NCBI GenBank assembly: GCA_028023455.1
Contig: JAQFVV010012396.1
Coordinates: 5,060,085-5,124,084 of the forward strand
Reading direction: 5' to 3'
Origin: Epiperipatus broadwayi
Taxonomy: Eukaryota > Onychophora > Udeonychophora > Euonychophora > Peripatidae
Length of the DNA: 64,000 nt
Under the pieces are notes generated by a model. The model did no database searches. It was not told the origin of the DNA and saw nothing but the letters and a program-made list of their open reading frames with translations. The translations under genes and the position numbers were made by a program. Below, piece by piece: positions 40,326-53,965 of this stretch (the stretch's first letter is position 1; each line of letters begins with the position of its first letter).

Positions 40326-43300
40326 ATTATTAAAAATTATTAATATGGCAATACAACACTCCCAGAATCAATTTCAAGGAAGATTCCTTCATAAGGTCAT
40401 TAACAATCAATACTACTAAGGCAAGTCATAATAGACTTTGGATCTTATTTATATTATACAGATTTCACTTGCTTTTTTTTCCAAAGTGTTGAAGATGAAA
40501 CATTATTAAATGTGATTCTTTTTATAGTAAACAAACATACTATATTGTAGATAGATAGAAATTATTAATTTTATTTAGAAATCTTATCATTAATATATCT
40601 ATATCTATTTGTAAAAAAATATTTATTTTATCAAATTCACAATTATTAATGCATTGTATTTTACACAGTTAATAAATTTATATAAATATATTTTAGATGG
40701 ATAGAAACTTAATCCATTTTATATCAGCTTTAGCCATTGAATCTAATACACATATAACATAACTGATTATGTAATTAAAAAATGCAATGCTAGATTTATA
40801 AATATAAATTCAAAACTATTCTGACACGTAGCTAGTGATTCAGGAATGGGCATAGTGGCTAAAATTCTGAAACTAATCCCGTGAGCCTTATATTGCAGTT
40901 ATTAAGAATTCAAAACTTGACTATATATAATATATTTTGTGTAAATGATAACTAATTGAAAACACATGAAACTCTCATACATAAAATGAAATATAGCTCT
41001 GTAATGTATTAATTATGTAATTATATACAAATATATATTTCATTTAATGGGGGACATATAAAGGTATATGTAAATAATTAATATATATTAATCTTAAATT
41101 TTTAATTTTTTCTACATTCAAGTTTTATTAATAATACGCTGATGCGTTGCGGTGAAACTTTTTTATGTAATAATTTGTAGACTTTTATATATATATTCTA
41201 ATTTGCATATTTAAAATTTCTATTTTGAATTTATAAATATTTTTTATATGGCGATATTGTATTCATGCACATCATCGTGAATAAGCATCTACAAGCCAAC
41301 ACATATAATATACATTTAAATAAATAATGATGTATCCTATCAAAATTTTAACTATCTAATTGCAATTTTTTATATTTAATTTTAAATACAGGTAAAATCT
41401 AATTACTAAATGAGGTCCTTGTGTGATTTGCTGCTATGATTTAGTGCAGTTCCTGAAAACTCAAAAGTCCAGATCAAGGTTCCAGCTTTGTTACTTCCAG
41501 TGTTTAAACTTTTTATAAATCATATGATTACATAGATTACTAAATATGGATAATTGTAAATACTGTAATAACTACAATTTATTAAAATTGTCTTTAAATA
41601 AATATACATTAGATACATCTCACACTTTCAATTTTCCTGCTCTGCAAAATTAAATTAAGGTATCCTTTGTTATAAATCTAACATTTAAAATATTGATCTT
41701 AGTATAAAAGATTACTGATCCCTGCTTTAAATGATTTAATCATATATGATTTTATTGCTAACACACAGTTATCAATTATTAATGAAAATTAGTATAATTT
41801 ATACTTTAATAATGGAAGTTATAAAAGACACTCAAATCTACATATATGATAATTTTTTTCTAAACATTAGTTTAAAACTAAACATTTCCTATAGCTTGTG
41901 AACAGTAAAATTTATTTTTTACAGACATTTTCTAAAAATATTTGAATTTTACAGGCATGTTTAGTATCTATGTCTTTCAACTTGCTTTTTGTCATATACA
42001 TTTTTCAATCTCAAGTCACATCAAACTACCTTATTTTGTTTTATATTTATTAATAACTAGAATATCTATTTGCTAACAAATATCTTGATGATTATCTACA
42101 GTTTTGAGTCCACTTCTGTCTTTAAATTCATATTTCTTATGAAATTCATTCTATTTTTCTGTCAAGTACAAAATGTCATTTTTAAAAATCAAATTACTGA
42201 TAATAATATCATTGTCAGAGAATCAATTAAAAAAATTTTTAATGAGTTTAAAAATAGACTTGTGAGTATCTACAACACATTTTTAAAAGAATCTTATACC
42301 TCATTAACATAATTATCTATAAAATTCAAATTAAATAATAGGTGTTAAAATTTAGTACAAATAATAGATATTTCCCCAAACAAATTTTAAAGATAACTAT
42401 CATTTTAGCCTTGAAGCATCTGCACTTGAAAGTTGTAGAACAATTTTTGCATTTTCACTTCTAATTACAATGTAATTCATAAGATATCATTGTTTTGAGA
42501 TAGATACATCCAAGTATTCTAATAATAATTTTCCTGCAGAACCAAATTGTCCATGTTAATAAATCCATGTGTTGTACAAAAATTTAATAACAGCAGATCA
42601 CTTGAGTTTACATTGCCAATACTATTATTTCCAATACTTTGGGTCAAATATTGCTGTTTCAATTAACACATACATCAGAGAGATCAAAAAACTTATAAGA
42701 TATAATAACATTTTTCAACAAAAATTAATGCCTTTGAATTTATTTTTGTAATGTGAGCTCTAATAAAATAGGCAGAAGCACCAATATATAAAACAGGACA
42801 TTAATATCATTAGCCTTTTATTGCTATATTTAGGAATTCCAAGAATAAAAATATCAAATTAGGTTTCATGGCATATCCAACATTGTGTAACTTTCTTTCC
42901 CTTAGTAACCTTTTCTCCCAAAAAAAAACTTATACCTGCCTTTTTTTCTCTTTGAAGATTGAATATCACTAAAAATAGCTACACTGATTTTAAATCTTGA
43001 CATCTGTTTAATCTCAAGTGCTGCACTCTGTTTATATCTTGAAGAGTTCAAATCAATTAAAGTTTGCATTTTCCATATAACTATATTTAAAAAATATTGT
43101 AATTAAAATATCTTACTATTGCCACTACTTCCTGTTTTGTCCAAATTATCATTATTGATTTTACAATTAAAAACCAGGTATTTATGTATTAGACTTGCTG
43201 TAAAATACCACATGTATTAGTCCAGTGATAACTTTCTAACTTTGTGATCTTGAAAAATAACATCTTCACAGGATCACAAACTTAATCCATCAATTTTGAT

Positions 43301-45373
43301 AAATGACAACAAATAACTTTATTTAGTACAAAATGGTGACCTATAACTTTATTCAGGGGAAATAAGCAAACATGTATTTACATTTTGTAGTGAATTATTT
43401 ACAAAAATAATGAAAACTAACTTATTTTGTACAAAATGGCAACCTATAACTTTATTTACTAGCAATAAATAAATATGTATTTATGTTTTGTGAGAAATAA
43501 GGTTACAACAATTAAACTTTTAGCAATATATATTTAGTCTAATAAATAAGAAAAGCAAAAGATTGTTTCTTACAATTAGTGGGAAAGACTAAAGTTTTTT
43601 ATGTCCTGCAAAATGCAAACAAAAATGTAGCTATGATTTACATAAAAATGTTCCTATTCCAGCAATTCATAAGTCATTATTTTTGCATAATTTTGAGGTG
43701 ATTTTTTTTTTCAGGATAACATGTTCCCAAATTTTAATCATTTCATTGAATAGGTAAAGTCATTCAAAAAATCTACTCAGCAGGAATTAAATATGGACAG
43801 TAAGTTATGTGTATGCCAGATAATCAATTAGTTATTCCAGCATTCTTTCATGACATCACAGGATACTTTAAATCATGAAATTAGCAGTGAAATCAACATT
43901 TTGGGTAACAACTTTTTTCCTGATTAATATATTATCTAATATTCACATAAAAATAATTATTTTCTTTTTTACAACATTGTAAATGTGTTCAATTTAGTTC
44001 TTATTGAGACATTCGTTTGTGCCATTGAGCTTTCACCACAACAGATCTAATATATAAGTACCAATAATCATCCATAAGACATGACAATCTAGATATTTTA
44101 TGCATATAATGAGGCTATTTTTACAACAGTTTATTTTAAGATTTTTTGATTTTAATTGTAGATAGAGGATTTCTAAATAAGATAATTTAAATATACCATT
44201 TTTCTCACATTGAACATTTTGTCCTACATTCAATTGTAACATGATCATTATTAATTATACTATTCATACAAAATTCCCAATTAAGAACTTCCAGTTTGCT
44301 AAACTTGTCCTCATTCTTATTTTATTTAAGAAAAGGGAGATTAAAATTAGAATTGTTGTATATATAATTAAATGATGCAAAATAACCAAAGAAAGGCAAA
44401 AATATCAAGAGACAACAAAAACTATTTGCAACAGAAACAATACATAGACTTTAATTAAATATTCTATTTTATAATGCAATAAAGGCACTTTTGACGTCTC
44501 ATTACTTATTGGTTTTATATTTCATGATTGTCCTACAATTTACCAGTATATAAATCCATTCGGTAGTCTAACATAAATTTTATGTACTGTAAATAAATTT
44601 ATTTTATCGCAAAGAAGTAAATAAAACATTTTATAATTAGTTTTCAGGTTATTAATGACTATGTAAAAAATTTAATTGTTCATCATTTATTATATCAAAA
44701 TAAAAGTATGCTTCTACTAATTTATTTTAATTAATTAATAATATTAAATATTATCTATAGTAACTGACGCTGATTAATTTTCACCTATTTATAGGTTGTT
44801 TTATTATTTAGCCAAATGCTAGTTTTTAAAACAATAGTTTTGTTGTTGTTGTTTTTTTATCTATAAATTTATATATATAAGCATATTCTTTTTTTTTTTA
44901 ACATATGATTAAAAATTTGTAATTTTTTAAATTATTATTAAGTTTTAAAAGGATGTTAAAATATATAATAAACTTACAATTAAATCTTCCACCTAAAACT
45001 ATTAATATGCCAAGAAGTATTTTTAGTCCAAGTCAGTAATTATATCATTTAAAAGAAATAACGAGATCACTGGCACTGTAAATTTAACTTAAAATTATGA
45101 ATTAATGTTTGTCTTTTTAATGTATCAATGTAATGCATCATGTTAATTAAGTAATTTCGCTCATCAACATCATCATCATTAACAATCGCTTATAAATAAG
45201 TATTCACACTAATTCCAGAAAAAAAAAAGTTAACGATGAATTTTGTAATGGCTATTGAAACCAATCTATAATTTACAAATATGATTACATTTATTACACA
45301 TTGATTTTCTTATCTCTTTATGACAAATCAGCCAGTGATGTAATGATGTTAAACTATTATCACATATTACTAT
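40326..45373. other. AT-rich DNA without recognisable gene
   Basis: A two-copy tandem duplication lies near 43,320 (separate entry). An 80-codon frame at 42,070-42,312 has no recognisable domain or supporting context. No RNA gene was found. Confidence 0.5.
43315..43500. repeat. Two-copy tandem duplication, about 105-bp unit
   Basis: The block TAGTACAAAATGGTGACCTATAACTTTATT at its core (about 43,325) recurs as TTGTACAAAATGGCAACC-like sequence about 105 bp later, followed in both copies by an AATAAGCAAACATGTATTTA-like segment. Confidence 0.6.
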
Positions 45374-45874
45374 TGTAACAGTCAGATTTGTATCTTCAGG
45401 CAACAAAACCTAGAGTCCAGGTGAAATACCTTTAAGCCAAAATGGAATAAGATGATGAAATCCCAGGTCCAACCAAGCTCCAACCCATTCACTTATGCTC
45501 TATGGCATTTCTGGAGTAACACATGGGTCTTAATTTAGTCTGTGAACTGGTTCCAAACAGAGATATGAGATTCAAAATTTAAGCACACTATGATTACCAT
45601 GAGGGTTGAAATGGACTAATGATAAGCTAACTTAAAAGTAAAATTAATGCTTAAAACTATAATGCATATAAAATTATGAAATGTAATAAATAAATTGGAA
45701 TTGGGTAAATGAGATGGAAATGAGTTAAATTTAAATAGATTTATTAATCAATAAGCCAAACAACAAAATGGAAACAATAAATATACAATATTAAATGTGG
45801 GATGAAACGCATGCAGACATTGCATAGAGAGAGGACATTAAATTGAGTTACAGCATATCTCATCATAAGATGTC

Positions 45875-45912
<38 letters not shown>

Positions 45913-48205
45913 CTAAATAAATTATATTTATGACAGTTAATATGCCAAAATTTTATCTTTATATCATGGTTTGCTAAATTGCAAGGGGATATACTAGCTG
46001 AAGATATATTGCTAATTACAGCACTAATATGGCTGCTGTTTACCTATAGATTAAAAGGTGAGCATGCAATAAAGCTCTAGGATGCTGCAGGTTTAATCCA
46101 ATAACCAAAGATTCCATTACATACTAATGCTAAATAGTAAATCATTCAACAGAGAGGAAAGAACTGGCTAGCTTAGATCAACATATATTTGCTATGGCAC
46201 ATACTAAAATATTAAGAAACATGTTTGTGGGATGGGTGGGTAGTTATTCACAGGATTTTGCATCAAAATGTGTGATACTCTAAGACTGGATGGCTTGCTA
46301 CTAATAAGGTTCAACAAACATTCTCTGGGTTTAGAAACTTGGATAGGCTTAATACAAAATAGGGTCTAAATCACTGTGCTCAGTTCTATAAAAAGATATC
46401 ATCACCTGAACAAAGTATATGCAGATCTCCACCATGAGCCCATTAAAAAATGCAGCAAGACTTTATGTACAAAACATACTTTGTAAGAGCACACCCACAA
46501 TGCATAAAGCAGAGTACAAATATGTATACTTAAATTCAATACACCTAAAAATATAACTTTTATCTGTATAACTAACAGAACCCAGTTTTTAAAATAAGCA
46601 TAATAATCATGCTATCCTAATGTACTAAAACAATACTATTAATATAGTTTAATATCTCTCAATATGCATCTTTAATCAGGTTTATTAAGGAGGAGAAGGT
46701 ATATCTAGCTGTATAGTTAATAATACACTCTTAAATATACCTTAATGCTATCACTAAGGCTAGTCTATTACTTTCGATAAAACAGATATTTAAAGTTACA
46801 ATTTATAACTCTGATTGTGCAACAGTAATAAATATTTGTATAATATAAACCTAAATCAAAATGACAATAACAAGTGGGTATTCCAACATAATAGGATTTC
46901 AAAACAGCATGCCAATGAGTTAAATAAGCATAATTAAAATCTATTAATGGAAGTTATACATTATTGTATCTTTGTTTTATTGGGTTTAATACAGGCTCAC
47001 TGTTTCGAGATATTTGGCACATCATAACATATACCAAATAAACTTTAAAGAAATTAACAGATAAAATAATAGGCAAAACTGCAGTACAAATTATAGGTAA
47101 CATATACATAAGACTACACTTATTATATTTTGGGGTAGGGAAATTTGAAACTAATAAACAGAGTCTTTGGCAAGTTTCATGACAGTTTTACATTATTATT
47201 TTAGACAAGAATTTAAGAGTTATATTTTTGAATGTTCATCTTTAAATTATAAGGTCGCTTTAAATAGATTAAGGTTCAAAAACTATTTTAGGGCTTTGCA
47301 GTGTTTGGATGATTATCTAGCTTCTCACAGTTTGTTTTTAGGGCACATCATACAGCATATGTAGTGGCAATCTTGAGCTCTGAATAGGCAGCATGATTTA
47401 ATTGCTATGTTCTTGTGGCAGGCTGTTGCTAGGAATGTTTTCCACTCTTAAGATGATGTTGCTCCAGTCAGCACACAGGGTGGGATTAGAGATCACCATC
47501 TCTCCCAGCAGGGAAACAGCAAATTTTGTCCTCCTACTCCATCATATCAAAATTAAAATTGGTATGGAGTCTAATGGAAATGCTTCTTCAATATTATACA
47601 GAGTTTTGATGTATAAAATATGGCCTATTTATATGACCCCAAGATCAGACTATAATTCTAACAACAAAATTATTTTCTGTGATTGAATCCATTAGCACCT
47701 TTTTAAGATTTTATATTTTAATTTACTAAAATCATTTAAACCTTTGTTTTCATTTTTTAACAGTTATGTTTGTGGCTAAATTTGACCACTTCTAATCCCT
47801 CAAGACCTAGCAATAGTTCCAGTTGAGTAGATCTTGTTTACAAGAAACTATATTTTGGAACAATATTATTGCCAAAATTAAAATTTTAGACTTTTATCTC
47901 ACACTATACTAACATGGGTGGGTATGGTGTGATTCTTGTTTACAATAAGTTTAAGTTAAAATTAGTAATTATAAGTTAGGAATTATAAAAAATGACTAAA
48001 TAATATTACACTATATATGCATCATGGTAATATGTAGACTACCCATATATACATGTGATTCTAATGTTTAAAATGATAAATTAACTCTTTTAAAGAAACA
48101 AAATTTACAATTCAAAATATATTATTTTAAATTAAAATACCTGCTGTAATATAGCTATATCTAATATATTGCAGATGTTTTTCCACATATATATATTGTG
48201 CCCAT
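45374..48205 (+). repeat. Long dispersed non-coding repeat, copy 2
   Basis: Inverted counterpart of the copy at 121-3,053, about 42 kb away. It starts with TGTAACAGTCAG and stays alignable to CCACATATATATATTG near 48,190, after which homology stops; copy 1 continues about 130 bp further to the end it shares with the 57-kb fragment. Small indels distinguish the copies, including a TA/TG microsatellite present here (45,875-45,912) and shorter in copy 1. No shared long coding frame exists. The 12-base start also occurs at 49,808. Confidence 0.8.
45875..45912. repeat. (TA)n(TG)n compound microsatellite
   Basis: A TA run followed directly by a TG run, inside copy 2 of the long repeat. Confidence 0.9.
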
Positions 48206-49140
48206 TTATTAAGGATAGGTAGATTGTTGAAGTACAATTTTCTTTAAAAAAATTAAATTTAGAGAGTTATAAAAGCTATAATTATAATCATATTGATTTA
48301 AAGAGACTTGAACTTGGTTAAATAAGTCCATAAGTAAGTTGTAGATCATTTTAAAACTATTCTAATCATAAAATTAAATGACAAGAGCCGAATAATTTAA
48401 TATTTTATAAGTGGAATGGGTTAATATCAGTTAGATTTTAAACTATATCTAGTATCCTACTTAATAATTATGTTGATAAGTCAATAATTTAAATGTAGTT
48501 ATTAGTAATTGAATAAATTGTTAAATAACTTATAAAATAAGTTAAAGTTGTTTAATATTTTTATAAAAATTATTAATAATATTGTATGGTAGTCTAAATG
48601 TTTCAATTTTATTTGTTATCATATAATAAATATCCAAATTAATATTTTAAATTACATTATTATATTAAATATTTTATATAATGCATGTTTTTAATTAAAT
48701 ATTCATTTTAAAATATATTACAGACAGTAAATTAAAATTTGCTATGTTATGTCTGAAAAAGATTATCACATGACTGTCTAATAAATATGTGTGTGCGAAA
48801 TGCATGCTAGAATTTAAAAGAAAGTTTTAGTTATTTTCTAAAATTATTAGTGAAATTGTTACATTTGAACATCATAGAATAATATTTAAGTTGTTTTAAA
48901 TAATATTTAAACTGATAAAAAAGCAGACTAAAATAGATACATTAAATATTTTATTGAATATTAATGAATTGTCTTATTTTTAAAATATTTTTATTGAATG
49001 AATAGAGTTATGGATGTTTTAAATATTAAATATTTAATTATATTTTTATTATTAAAAGATGATTCATAATTTTATTTTACTTTTTAAAAATTACAAAGAC
49101 TGATCATTATGTAAATTAGTTGATTTGTCTGGCTCTATTC
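48206..49140. other. AT-rich DNA without recognisable gene
   Basis: Nothing beyond A/T-rich sequence was recognised. Confidence 0.5.
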
Positions 49141-49142
49141 AT

Positions 49143-49177
49143 CCAATCAAATTGCTTGAAAGAATGAATATAAATAG
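49143..49177 (+). promoter_or_regulatory. CCAAT/TATA promoter-like site
   Basis: CCAATCA at 49,143-49,149 is followed about 20 bp later by TATAAATAG at 49,169-49,177. This is a plausible RNA polymerase II core promoter that would start transcripts near 49,200. In AT-rich DNA TATA words are common, so the pair is the only support. No open frame of note follows. It could be a retroelement promoter, given the repeat terminus at 49,808. Confidence 0.3.
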
Positions 49178-49807
49178 ACCAGTGTATGAGATTAGAGATG
49201 GTGAATTGATTGATTGATTATTATTATTGTGTTGTGTTGTGTAGATAAAATTGTGTAAAGTTATAAAAATTATAAACAGTAAATTGTAAATTAAATTTTA
49301 AATATTATTTTTATAAAGTTTTGGAACATAAAGGATTAATATTTTGTTCAACAACATGAGAGGAATAGAAATTTTAAATATTTCCTGTCCGTGAAACTAT
49401 TCAGAAACTTGATTTAAAACTCATTATTCACTTATGGAATGGAAAACTACAGTAAGGGGTATCGGGAGAAGAATGACCAAATGCCGTAGGTTTTATGGAA
49501 GCATACCCATGCCAATTTTGTGTGAGAACTTTAACAATTTTTTATATGGAATACTTCAACAGTATAAATATTTATTCTCTAGAAATATATTATATATAAT
49601 AATTATTTATGTGCTGATAAAATTAATAATTTTAAAGACATTATTTTAATACAAGACATTGGAAGAGATGGAAACATATATTACCTTTAAATTTTAAAAG
49701 ACATAGGAGATAAACTGTAATATATCGGGGTTTTTTTTAAATATTTATTTATTATTTTCTAATAATTACAATTTTAATAATGATGTCTTTGAAATAAATA
49801 TATATAT

Positions 49808-49819
49808 TGTAACAGTCAG
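49808..49819 (+). repeat. Repeat terminus shared with the 45-kb long repeat
   Basis: TGTAACAGTCAG is identical to the first 12 bases of the long repeat at 45,374. The following sequence is different but CpG-richer than average. Confidence 0.5.
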
Positions 49820-49990
49820 AAAACGTGTGACTCGTAAACATAGTGCAGAATTCGACTACCATACAGAACAGCAGCACCATCGAGTAGCGAAACCACCTGT
49901 GGTACTGAGTTCGAACATAGTTTATCGGTTCCACAATGCAATCCACGAAACAACGCATCTGATGCGACATTAGTAAATATTTCCTTAGGC
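49820..49990. other. Short CpG-richer block with B-box-like word
   Basis: About 170 bp with several CpGs, containing GAGTTCGAACATAG at about 49,905, which resembles a tRNA B box. No A box, cloverleaf or copy elsewhere in the window could be assigned with confidence. Possibly a SINE fragment. Confidence 0.3.
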
Positions 49991-50574
49991 ACGGTGGTCA
50001 GGGATATGCAAGAGATTCATGATTTTATTCTTGAGTTAGCCAATAATCAAACTAATATTAATTAAATATTCATATTTACATAATCGAGGAAATATTATAT
50101 AGAATGGGTATCGAATAAATGAACCGTAATTGCAGACGTATAGTTTAAAATTATTTATTAACACATTTTAAGAAGATCATTTACTAATAATATTTTATGG
50201 ACTAACAGCTTCAGTAGCGGGATTTGCAACATGATTATATTTTAAAGAATACATTATTTATTTGTTTACAAAAGGAATTATTTATTTGAGGGCGTAATCT
50301 AGCTACCTAAAATTCTCGGGTAAGTATTTCTAATGCATGCCTGGAGGGATTTATACCTTTGCAATGCAAGAGTCTAAAGTATGGGTTATAAGAGTAATGG
50401 CAGACATATATTTATTTAATTAAAATATTTATTTGTAATTAAGGGCAAACATTTATTTGAGAGTGAATTATGAAGATAATGCAGAGGTGGAGTGATATAT
50501 AGAATAATAGAATTAAGTAAAGGAACACATGGTATGCTTTAGAAAGGTGATATGGAATGGCAGTATATTGAAAC

Positions 50575-50885
50575 TGCAATGCCGCGAATGACTTTATAAG
50601 ACTGTCGGGCTGGTCTCTGCCTCGGCCCGATGAAGTAAGGTGTCACATAAGCATAACCAGGGACAACCAGTCCATGTCGCAGTTTTGCCGGCTGGCTGCA
50701 TGACATTGTCAAGTCCTATGGGAGCACCCATTATGCCCGCTTGTGTAGGACGACGGGTTAATTTCAACCCTGAAGAATCCGGAAATTTCACGGCAGAATG
50801 GGTCATCGCGTCTCTAAAATGTAACACATGTATAAATAAACGATTATGATGAGATTTAAATAGATTTCTAACTCGGCCCTACATT
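50575..50885. other. GC-rich patch of unknown origin
   Basis: About 300 bp of markedly higher G+C and CpG than its surroundings, with overlapping open frames on both strands (minus 50,594-50,827; plus 50,640-50,849). Neither translation was recognised, and overlapping frames are expected where stop codons are rare for compositional reasons. The right side ends in an AATAAA-like word followed by CGGCCCTACA, then GGCGACTCTC near 50,909. That arrangement resembles a long terminal repeat end followed by a primer-binding site, but no second repeat was found to support it. Confidence 0.35.
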
Positions 50886-51394
50886 ATCAACATTTACTAA
50901 AGAATGTTGGCGACTCTCAAAGAAATGTAATTTTCTAGAATTATTCATTAAGATTTAATAAATACCAAACCTATATAAACTGGGAGTTATTACAACTAAT
51001 ATGCCAGCCATTTGCAAAGTAGTAGACCCTGCATTACAATAAATGGTGCACTGAATGTGTGTCGATTTATATGAAAGTTAAGTTATTTAGGAAAGTAAAT
51101 ATTAATGAAAATTTTACACGCCTTCATTGTTTTAAGCGATCATAGATTTAAACTTTGAAAATTGAGACAATTATGAGCATGCAATAATTAAATAATAACT
51201 ATAGATAAAAATGTAGATTATAGAAATACGCATCCAAGAAAGATAGAGTGAGGTAAGCTAGATTATTAGAGACATTTACACATTATATTAATTATTCAAT
51301 TTTAGTTATACAAATGATAGTTTTTACATTTTATAATTTAGATAAGTAATATGAAGAAGAGCTATAGCATGTTATTAGAGTACTCTAGAGTTTG

Positions 51395-51790
51395 AACACA
51401 GACAGGTACCTGTTTTATAAGAAGTTTTCTGATTCCATTAGTTTAGCAGCAAAAGGTTCACGAGTGGCAATTCTTTCTTGTATTTAGATATTTCATTTAA
51501 TTTCATAGCAGCAGCAGCTTTTTCATTTATTTCAGGCAGCAGATCTTCATGGTGAATTTATGATGGGCAATGGAAAGTTCGGCATCCGATAGGCCATCTC
51601 CCGATGGAGAATAATCTAGGTGCTTCACTCGGTCATACCTTGGCAGGAACAAATTATTTTTATATTTTTGGAGACTCTCAGTGATCGAGAGCAAAGCTAA
51701 AGTTTAAGTGAATGTCTCCAGCAAGTCTAAGATGGCCTCTTTTTTTATCTTGATCTTTCACATTTTTGTTAAGATATTTTTAGATTCTAC
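51395..51790 (-). pseudogene. Frameshifted remnant of an unidentified protein-coding sequence
   Basis: On the minus strand three reading frames take over from one another as a coding sequence would after indels. The first runs from about 51,790 to 51,550, interrupted by a stop at 51,704-51,706, and includes AILDLLETF and PRYDRVKHLDYSPSGDGLSD. The second, about 51,553-51,470, includes LLPEINEKAAAAMKLNEI. The third, about 51,475-51,395, includes EPFAAKLMESENFL and then a stop. Amino-acid use is rich in E, K, A and D rather than the F, I, K, N, Y expected from translated AT-rich noise. No introns are evident, so a processed pseudogene or a retroelement protein fragment is possible. The parent protein was not recognised. 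Confidence 0.5.
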
Positions 51791-53370
51791 TTAATCTGCC
51801 CTGAGGATAATCAATGCATTTTGTTGGTTTTTAATTAAAGAAAGCTGCCATTCTATTATTTACATTTTACATTTACTAATTACATTTTGGGGAATTTTTC
51901 TTTAATTAATCTATTATCTATCACTGACCGATGCTTTTAAATTTCAAAGACAAAAAGGAAACATAAGATTATTTTAACTTTTAATTAAATATTACATCAG
52001 ATTTTTTTAGAATTATTATTAAATGAAATTTAAACAAAGCAATAAATACGAACTTTATAATCCAAAATAAATGATTAAAATTATACAAAATTATATAACT
52101 AAAAGAAATCTAAATTATATTATTTTATCCCTATTTATTGCCTTTAATTTGAGATCAAAATGTGTGCGTGTTTATGCTGAATTCTACATATATTTATACA
52201 TTTTTAATATTGTTACACACACAATTCAATACCCAAAAGTTTAAATTTGGGTGGGATAGACCGGTCAGTGAGAGACGACAGAAAAAGGTGAAACTTAAGA
52301 TTCAAATACGAATCTTACTGTTTCAATATATATTTACACTCATAATAAGCAAGATATTTTAAAAGATAAACTAAAGAATATAATTACTAAATATTGAATA
52401 AATGATTCAAATTTCCTGATTTAATAATTACATCTTGTTATAGTTATCTGAGAGAAGAAAAATGTTTAATGGAAAAATACAATATCAAAAACAAATAATT
52501 TTTAAATATTGAACCTGAACTCATCTATTTTCTGTGTTAATTGTATTTATTTGGAATATATTTAGAATAGATAATACATGTTATTTATAGAAAAATAAGT
52601 TTCAGAAATGTGTGCTGAATATAATGCATCTATGACCAAATGATCCTTGGATTTACATATGTGCATGGAGAAAAATGGATTTACTTACCTAAAATGGTTA
52701 TTAAAGTGTTTATTAAATAAATTATTGTTATCCTGGAAAGATTTGCAGAAATGGACTGTTTTAAAAATATCTTTGAAGCAAGATGAATGATATTTTCTTG
52801 GATTATTAGAGATTTTAAAAGTTGACATTTATTTTTTATTTTTATTTATCTGGAAAAAGTTGGTAGAAGAAAGGCTTTGAACAAAGACTGGTTGTTTGTT
52901 GCTTAGAAACTGCACAAATTTTCATACCCTAACTTTTTTTTTAACAATTGACAGCGAGGGACTTTTGCTTATTGACTTTTTTATTTATTTCTAAAAAACT
53001 TAACATTAGTAATTAAGACTTATTTCATATTTTTATTTAGTTAAAGTTAAACTAATATAAATGTTTGTTTATCATAATTTAATCTTTAAAATAGATTAAT
53101 GATTTAAATATTTATGAACATTTTCTTTTAATATGATTATTCTTAATGAATGTTGTGTGGGTGGATTTATGATATATATAATTATTTATGTCCAAAAACC
53201 AGAAGATGTCATAAGGGATTATAATGTTATTTTTAATCACTAGGTAATTTTAATTATTGGTATTATGAAGTGATGTAATAATTTTTAATTGCTTGGAATT
53301 TAGTATATTTTTTATGATTGATAAATCAATGAATGAAAGGTGTAAGAATTCATAATACATATGAATTCTA
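51791..53370. other. AT-rich DNA without recognisable gene
   Basis: The pseudogene may extend a little into the left edge (to about 51,840), where the same frame has stops. Otherwise nothing was recognised. Confidence 0.5.
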
Positions 53371-53609
53371 TTGAAGAATAGGTGCTTGTCTTATAGATAA
53401 AGATGCTGTTAGATGGCACTGTTTTCACACTAAAACTATAAAATATGACCATTCCCGGGCCGTTGATTATAATAATTTTGCTGTGCTTTTTTGTAATGCA
53501 AAAATAAAAACAAAACAAAATCGTCTTTTATAAATATTATTTTTTATTAATGTATACAATTTAAATGATAATAATAAATGTAAAATAAAATAAACAAATT
53601 ACAATTTGA

Positions 53610-53715
53610 TTCGTGTTTTTTCTATCGTATATTTTTTTAATTGTGTTACGGCTTTTTTTTTATCAATTTTCTATAGGATATTTTTTTATTTGTGTTATGA
53701 CTTTTTTTGTTGTTG
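53610..53715. repeat. Two-copy T-rich tandem repeat
   Basis: The block TTTTCTATCGTATATTTTTT plus its GTGTTACGGC-containing tail recurs once, about 55 bp later, as TTTTCTATAGGATATTTTTT with GTGTTATGAC. Confidence 0.7.
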
Positions 53716-53870
53716 TTGTTTAACTAAAAAATAATAATCGTAATAAAAAGTAAAATTTCTTAGTCTATTTTTTTAGTCTTCATTTTATTTTTTTTATTTT
53801 TTTTTACAGACAAAGAGATATTACGGCTATTTTTTACTTCAAATAGAATGACAATAAAAAGTAAAAGTTG

Positions 53871-53965
53871 TTACGGTTAGTTTTAGGGTTAGTTTTAGGG
53901 TTAGGTTTAGGGTTAGTTTTACGGTTAGTTTTAGGTTTAGGGTTAGGGTTAGTTTTGGGGTTAAT
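53871..53965 (+). repeat. Degenerate TTAGGG-type interstitial telomeric array
   Basis: Repeated TTAGGG, TTTAGGG and TTTTAGGG units interleaved with TTAG, with single-base variants (ACGG, GGGG). The canonical animal telomere unit is TTAGGG. The irregular spacing shows decay or independent expansion. A predicted minus-strand peptide here is only the translated repeat. Confidence 0.85.

Noticed and set aside
42070-42312. 80-codon plus-strand frame
   Set aside because: No domain, homologue, splice or promoter context; composition matches translated AT-rich DNA.
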